From DATAPE01 sp036265345 (GTDB taxonomy: Bacteria > Actinomycetota > CADDZG01 > WHSQ01): a stretch of DNA of 15,449 nt. The stretch spans positions 1-15,449 of the forward strand of contig DATAPE010000266.1 of assembly GCA_036265345.1 (NCBI GenBank). The letters are read 5' to 3'. This document shows positions 13,282 through 15,449 of this stretch, one piece after another (positions within the stretch are counted from its first letter, which is position 1; every line of letters starts with the position of its first letter). Under the pieces are notes generated by a model. It saw only the letters and a list, made by a program, of their open reading frames with translations, had not been told where the DNA came from and did no database searches. The translations under genes were made by a program, and so were the position numbers.

Positions 13282-13764
13282 ATGGGCGTACTTCCCGATG
13301 CCGTCGAAGAGCTACTCAACGTCGCCTTGGTCGCGGAGCTCACGGTCCTCGACCAGCGCGGCGAGCCGATCAGCTATCCGTTGATCCCCCTCTATGACGG
13401 GGCCAAGATATTCATGACGTCGAGCATCCTTTTCTCGAAAAAGCTGGAGCACATCAAGCGCAATCCCCACGTCTCAGTCAGCATCACGGATCCCGTCGCC
13501 GCCCCGGTCGAACCCTTCCGGCGTGCCACGATCCAGGGTGACGCGGTGATCGTGGAGGACGACCTACACGCCGGATGGGAACGGCTCCTGCCGCTGTGGA
13601 CCAAGAAGGAACCGATAATCACCGGCCTGGTGAAGAAGCGATTCGCCATGCCCCTGTTCTGGGAGCGCTCGGTCATCGAGATCACGCCCCGGCGAGCCTT
13701 TCTCTGGGCTACCGGCGAGACCACATCTCAGCCCGAGGTCTTCACTCTGGAAACCGCCGCCTGA
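13282..13764 (+). CDS. Split-barrel (pyridoxamine-5'-phosphate oxidase-like) flavin- or F420-binding protein
   Basis: A 160-residue protein with the strand order of the PNPOx-like split barrel: VAELTVLDQRGEPISYPLIPLYDG (17-40), then KIFMTSS (42-48), KKLEHIKRNPHVSVSITDP (53-71) and RATIQGDAVIVEDD (81-94). The pattern of a residue-contact helix followed by NPxVSVSI is characteristic of FMN- or F420-dependent members. It could be an F420-dependent reductase (FDOR-B type), an FMN oxidase or a heme-binding relative; sequence alone does not decide. The C-terminal part, with FWERSVIEITPRRAFLW (126-142), matches the last strand. ATG 13282 is preferred over earlier in-frame starts because a promoter-like pair is placed just before it. 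Its stop overlaps the start of the prenyltransferase fusion (TGATG), so the two products are made together. Confidence 0.82.
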   Translation: MGVLPDAVEELLNVALVAELTVLDQRGEPISYPLIPLYDGAKIFMTSSILFSKKLEHIKRNPHVSVSITDPVAAPVEPFRRATIQGDAVIVEDDLHAGWERLLPLWTKKEPIITGLVKKRFAMPLFWERSVIEITPRRAFLWATGETTSQPEVFTLETAA

Positions 13765-15107
13765 TGGCCAGGTCAACGGTGCAACAATCGGATGTTCTCT
13801 CCGAGATCGGTCAGTTCTCACATGCGGTGCTCTCCTTCGTCGATACCGGCGGTTACCCGCTTAGTGTGGCAACTGGGTTCCGCGCCGATGCCAAACGAGG
13901 CACGATCGATCTCGATCGGCCGGGTTTGACCGAGAGCCCGCGGGAAGGCGACACCGTCGGCGTCGTTTTCTCCAGCGTGCGGCCTTATCCCGGTGTTGGT
14001 TACGACCAGCGGCGCTACATCAATGTCGTGGGAACGGTTACCGAGGTCGACGGATCGGTGCACATCCATCCCACCCGCGTCCACGGCTGGGATGAAGAGC
14101 GGATGTCGTTCTTCGAGTTGTGTGAGCGCAGCGTTCCCGCGGGCCAGCGCTACATGAAGAGATTGAGTGAAGAGCGCTCCGAGCCCGTCAGAGCGAAGTT
14201 ATCGGCGGGATGGCTGTTCTTTCTCGCCACCAGAGTTCCGTTCCTAACTGCGACCTTCGTCCCCGTTCTGCTGGGAGTTTTTGTGGCGCGCGCGGACGGT
14301 TTCTCGGCGTGGTGGTACGCGCTGCTCGCACTGATCGGCGGGATGGCGATCCACTTGGGACTGAATGTCGCGAACGATGTATTCGACTCAACCAGCGGAG
14401 CGGACGTCGCGAACGTCAACCCAACGATGTACAGCGGCGGGTCTCGGATGATCCAGTACGGACTGGTGAGTCTCCGCGCCATGAAAGCAACCTCGATCGC
14501 CTGCTACACGGTCGGGATCGCCATCGGACTATTCCTGGTCGCAACGCGAGGCTGGGAGCTCCTATGGATCGGAGTGGCCGGCGTGTTCCTGTCGATCTTC
14601 TACACCGGCCCCCCGTTGCGGCTTGTGCACCGGGGACTGGGGGAGATCTGCGTTGCGCTTGGGTTCGGCCCAATCATGGTTCTGGGAAGCTACTTCGTTG
14701 TGGCGAAGCACCTCTCGTGGGAAGCGTTCTACGTGTCGCTGCCGGTGGGCCTGCTCATCATGCTGGTGCTCTACGTGAACCAGGTGCCCGATCGGCCGGC
14801 CGACGAGAAGGCAGGCAAACGGACGATCGTGGTTCGGCTAGGCAAGCAGGCCATCGTTAGGGGTTATGTCCTGTCGGTGGCCGCGGCCGCGCTGCTTATC
14901 ATTATCGGCGCACTGACCGGCCTTACTACTCCATGGACCCTAATCTCGCTTCCCGCGTTCTGGTTTGCCTTCAAGGTCTACAAGAGTCTCGATTCCTATT
15001 ACGAGAGCCCCTACGAGCTCATGGAGGGCATGGGCCAGAACATCCTGTTGCATCTCTCGGTGGGCGTACTGCTCATTTTGGGCTACGTCCTCGCGATCAT
15101 CTTCTAG
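13764..15107 (+). CDS. Fusion of a split-barrel-like domain with a UbiA/MenA-type prenyltransferase
   Basis: A 447-residue two-part protein. Residues 1 to about 140 resemble a degenerate PNPOx-like split barrel: AVLSFVDTGGYPLSVATGF (21-39), GTIDLDRPGL, GDTVGVVFSSVRPYPGVGYD (62-81), RRYINVVGTVTEVDG. Residues about 147-447 are a polytopic membrane prenyltransferase with eight to nine helices. Motif one is NVANDVFDSTSGAD (201-214, the NDxxD diphosphate/Mg site). The motif YTGPPLRLVHRGLGE (280-294) is typical of MenA. Motif two is NQVPDRPADEKAGKRT (339-354), with Asp343 and Asp347. MenA attaches a polyprenyl tail to 1,4-dihydroxy-2-naphthoate in menaquinone synthesis; this is the closest family, but the acceptor is not proven. 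Standalone MenA is about 290-310 residues, so the N-terminal 140 are an addition. ATG 13764 overlaps the previous stop. Confidence 0.88.
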   Translation: MARSTVQQSDVLSEIGQFSHAVLSFVDTGGYPLSVATGFRADAKRGTIDLDRPGLTESPREGDTVGVVFSSVRPYPGVGYDQRRYINVVGTVTEVDGSVHIHPTRVHGWDEERMSFFELCERSVPAGQRYMKRLSEERSEPVRAKLSAGWLFFLATRVPFLTATFVPVLLGVFVARADGFSAWWYALLALIGGMAIHLGLNVANDVFDSTSGADVANVNPTMYSGGSRMIQYGLVSLRAMKATSIACYTVGIAIGLFLVATRGWELLWIGVAGVFLSIFYTGPPLRLVHRGLGEICVALGFGPIMVLGSYFVVAKHLSWEAFYVSLPVGLLIMLVLYVNQVPDRPADEKAGKRTIVVRLGKQAIVRGYVLSVAAAALLIIIGALTGLTTPWTLISLPAFWFAFKVYKSLDSYYESPYELMEGMGQNILLHLSVGVLLILGYVLAIIF

Positions 15108-15120
15108 CGCCCGCTCGTCT

Positions 15121-15449
15121 TCAAACTAGCGGCACTGCCTTTCGCGCTGCGATCAGGACTGGATCCCACACCGGCGAGAACGGGGGCGCGTACGAAAGAT
15201 CGAGGCTCACCATCTCTTCCACGCTCATCTCGTTCCACAAGGCCGTCGCGATCACGTCGATGCGTTTAGCCGCACCTTCTTGACCGATGATCTGGCCCCC
15301 GAGAAGCCGGCCCGATCCCCCCTCGAACACCAACTTGCTCTTGATGTCTCCAGCTCCCGGGTAGTAGCCGGCACGGGTGGACGAATCGATCGTCGTGCTG
15401 CGGTAATCAAAGCCGGCATCGGCGGCCTCGGATTCATTCAAGCCGGTCC
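15121..15449 (-). CDS. CoA-disulfide reductase / NADH oxidase-type flavoprotein, C-terminal end
   Basis: The last 109 codons of a gene entering from the right edge. The sequence TGLNESEAADAGFDY, a strand pair ending YYPGAGDIKSKLVF, GRLLGGQIIGQEGAAKRIDVIATAL and LDLSYAPPFSPVWDPVL match the dimerisation domain of the pyridine-nucleotide disulfide oxidoreductase branch that includes CoA-disulfide reductase, NADH oxidase (Nox) and NADH-dependent persulfide reductase. The YAPPFSPVWDPV box near the end is diagnostic of this branch and helps form the active site across the dimer. FAD and NADH domains and the active-site cysteine lie outside the window, so the exact reaction cannot be assigned. The gene converges on the prenyltransferase, with 13 bases between stops and no clear terminator hairpin there. 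Confidence 0.88.
   Translation of the reverse strand, partial: TGLNESEAADAGFDYRSTTIDSSTRAGYYPGAGDIKSKLVFEGGSGRLLGGQIIGQEGAAKRIDVIATALWNEMSVEEMVSLDLSYAPPFSPVWDPVLIAARKAVPLV

Noticed and set aside
13575..15107. 510-residue version of the prenyltransferase starting at 13575
   Set aside because: The first 63 residues overlap the split-barrel gene out of frame. ATG 13764 overlaps the preceding stop and starts the recognisable domain.
15100..15135. TAGCG-type repeats between the convergent ends of the prenyltransferase and flavoprotein genes
   Set aside because: CTAGCGCC and CTAGCGGC are direct, not inverted, so they cannot form a terminator stem. They are too short to call a repeat element.
1..15449. 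Mobile elements, CRISPR arrays, toxin-antitoxin or phage-defence genes
   Set aside because: I found no transposase, integrase, regularly spaced repeats, terminal inverted repeats or defence domains on either strand.

Overview
The window looks like chromosomal core DNA from a high-GC bacterium. I estimate about 60-65% G+C by eye; I did not count it. The order fmdB, galU, moeA, moaC is one I recall from Actinomycetota (Streptomyces-like chromosomes). Frequent GTG/TTG starts and several starts with a TAnnnT box 7-8 nt upstream and no Shine-Dalgarno (the leaderless pattern) also fit an actinobacterial or nearby lineage. I see no tRNA, rRNA, CRISPR array, insertion sequence or prophage gene. Coding density is about 95%, and most neighbouring genes in a unit overlap or nearly touch.

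Layout. (1) 1-4400, minus strand: a sensory diguanylate cyclase, then galU (UDP-glucose synthesis), moeA and the first 59 codons of moaC (molybdenum cofactor synthesis). (2) 4478-4858, plus strand: an FmdB-type zinc-ribbon protein with a long Ser/Gly tail, divergent from the cyclase. (3) 4909-8504, minus strand: tldD-tldE-uppP, a tightly packed operon encoding the two-subunit TldD/TldE metalloprotease and undecaprenyl-diphosphate phosphatase. (4) 8550-8943, plus strand: a self-contained small transcription unit with promoter-like boxes, a strong ribosome site, a 90-residue protein of unknown function starting at CTG, and an intrinsic terminator. (5) 9010-13198, minus strand: an inositol-monophosphatase-family enzyme, a COMT-like O-methyltransferase, a full-length ABC exporter half-transporter (also apparently starting at CTG) and a short-chain dehydrogenase. 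(6) 13282-15107, plus strand: a small FMN/F420-type split-barrel protein overlapping a fused protein with a degenerate split-barrel-like N-terminal domain and a MenA/UbiA-type membrane prenyltransferase. (7) 15121-15449, minus strand: the C-terminal end of a CoA-disulfide-reductase/NADH-oxidase-type flavoprotein.

How the genes work together. Blocks 1 and 3 are housekeeping: precursor sugar nucleotide, molybdopterin, peptide processing and lipid-carrier recycling. The least ordinary block is 6, where two split-barrel modules, one free and one fused to a prenyltransferase, are made from one transcript. This suggests a prenylation step, perhaps quinone or another redox lipid, linked to a flavin- or deazaflavin-binding protein. 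The second point of interest is the repeated use of CTG as a start codon behind near-perfect Shine-Dalgarno sequences.
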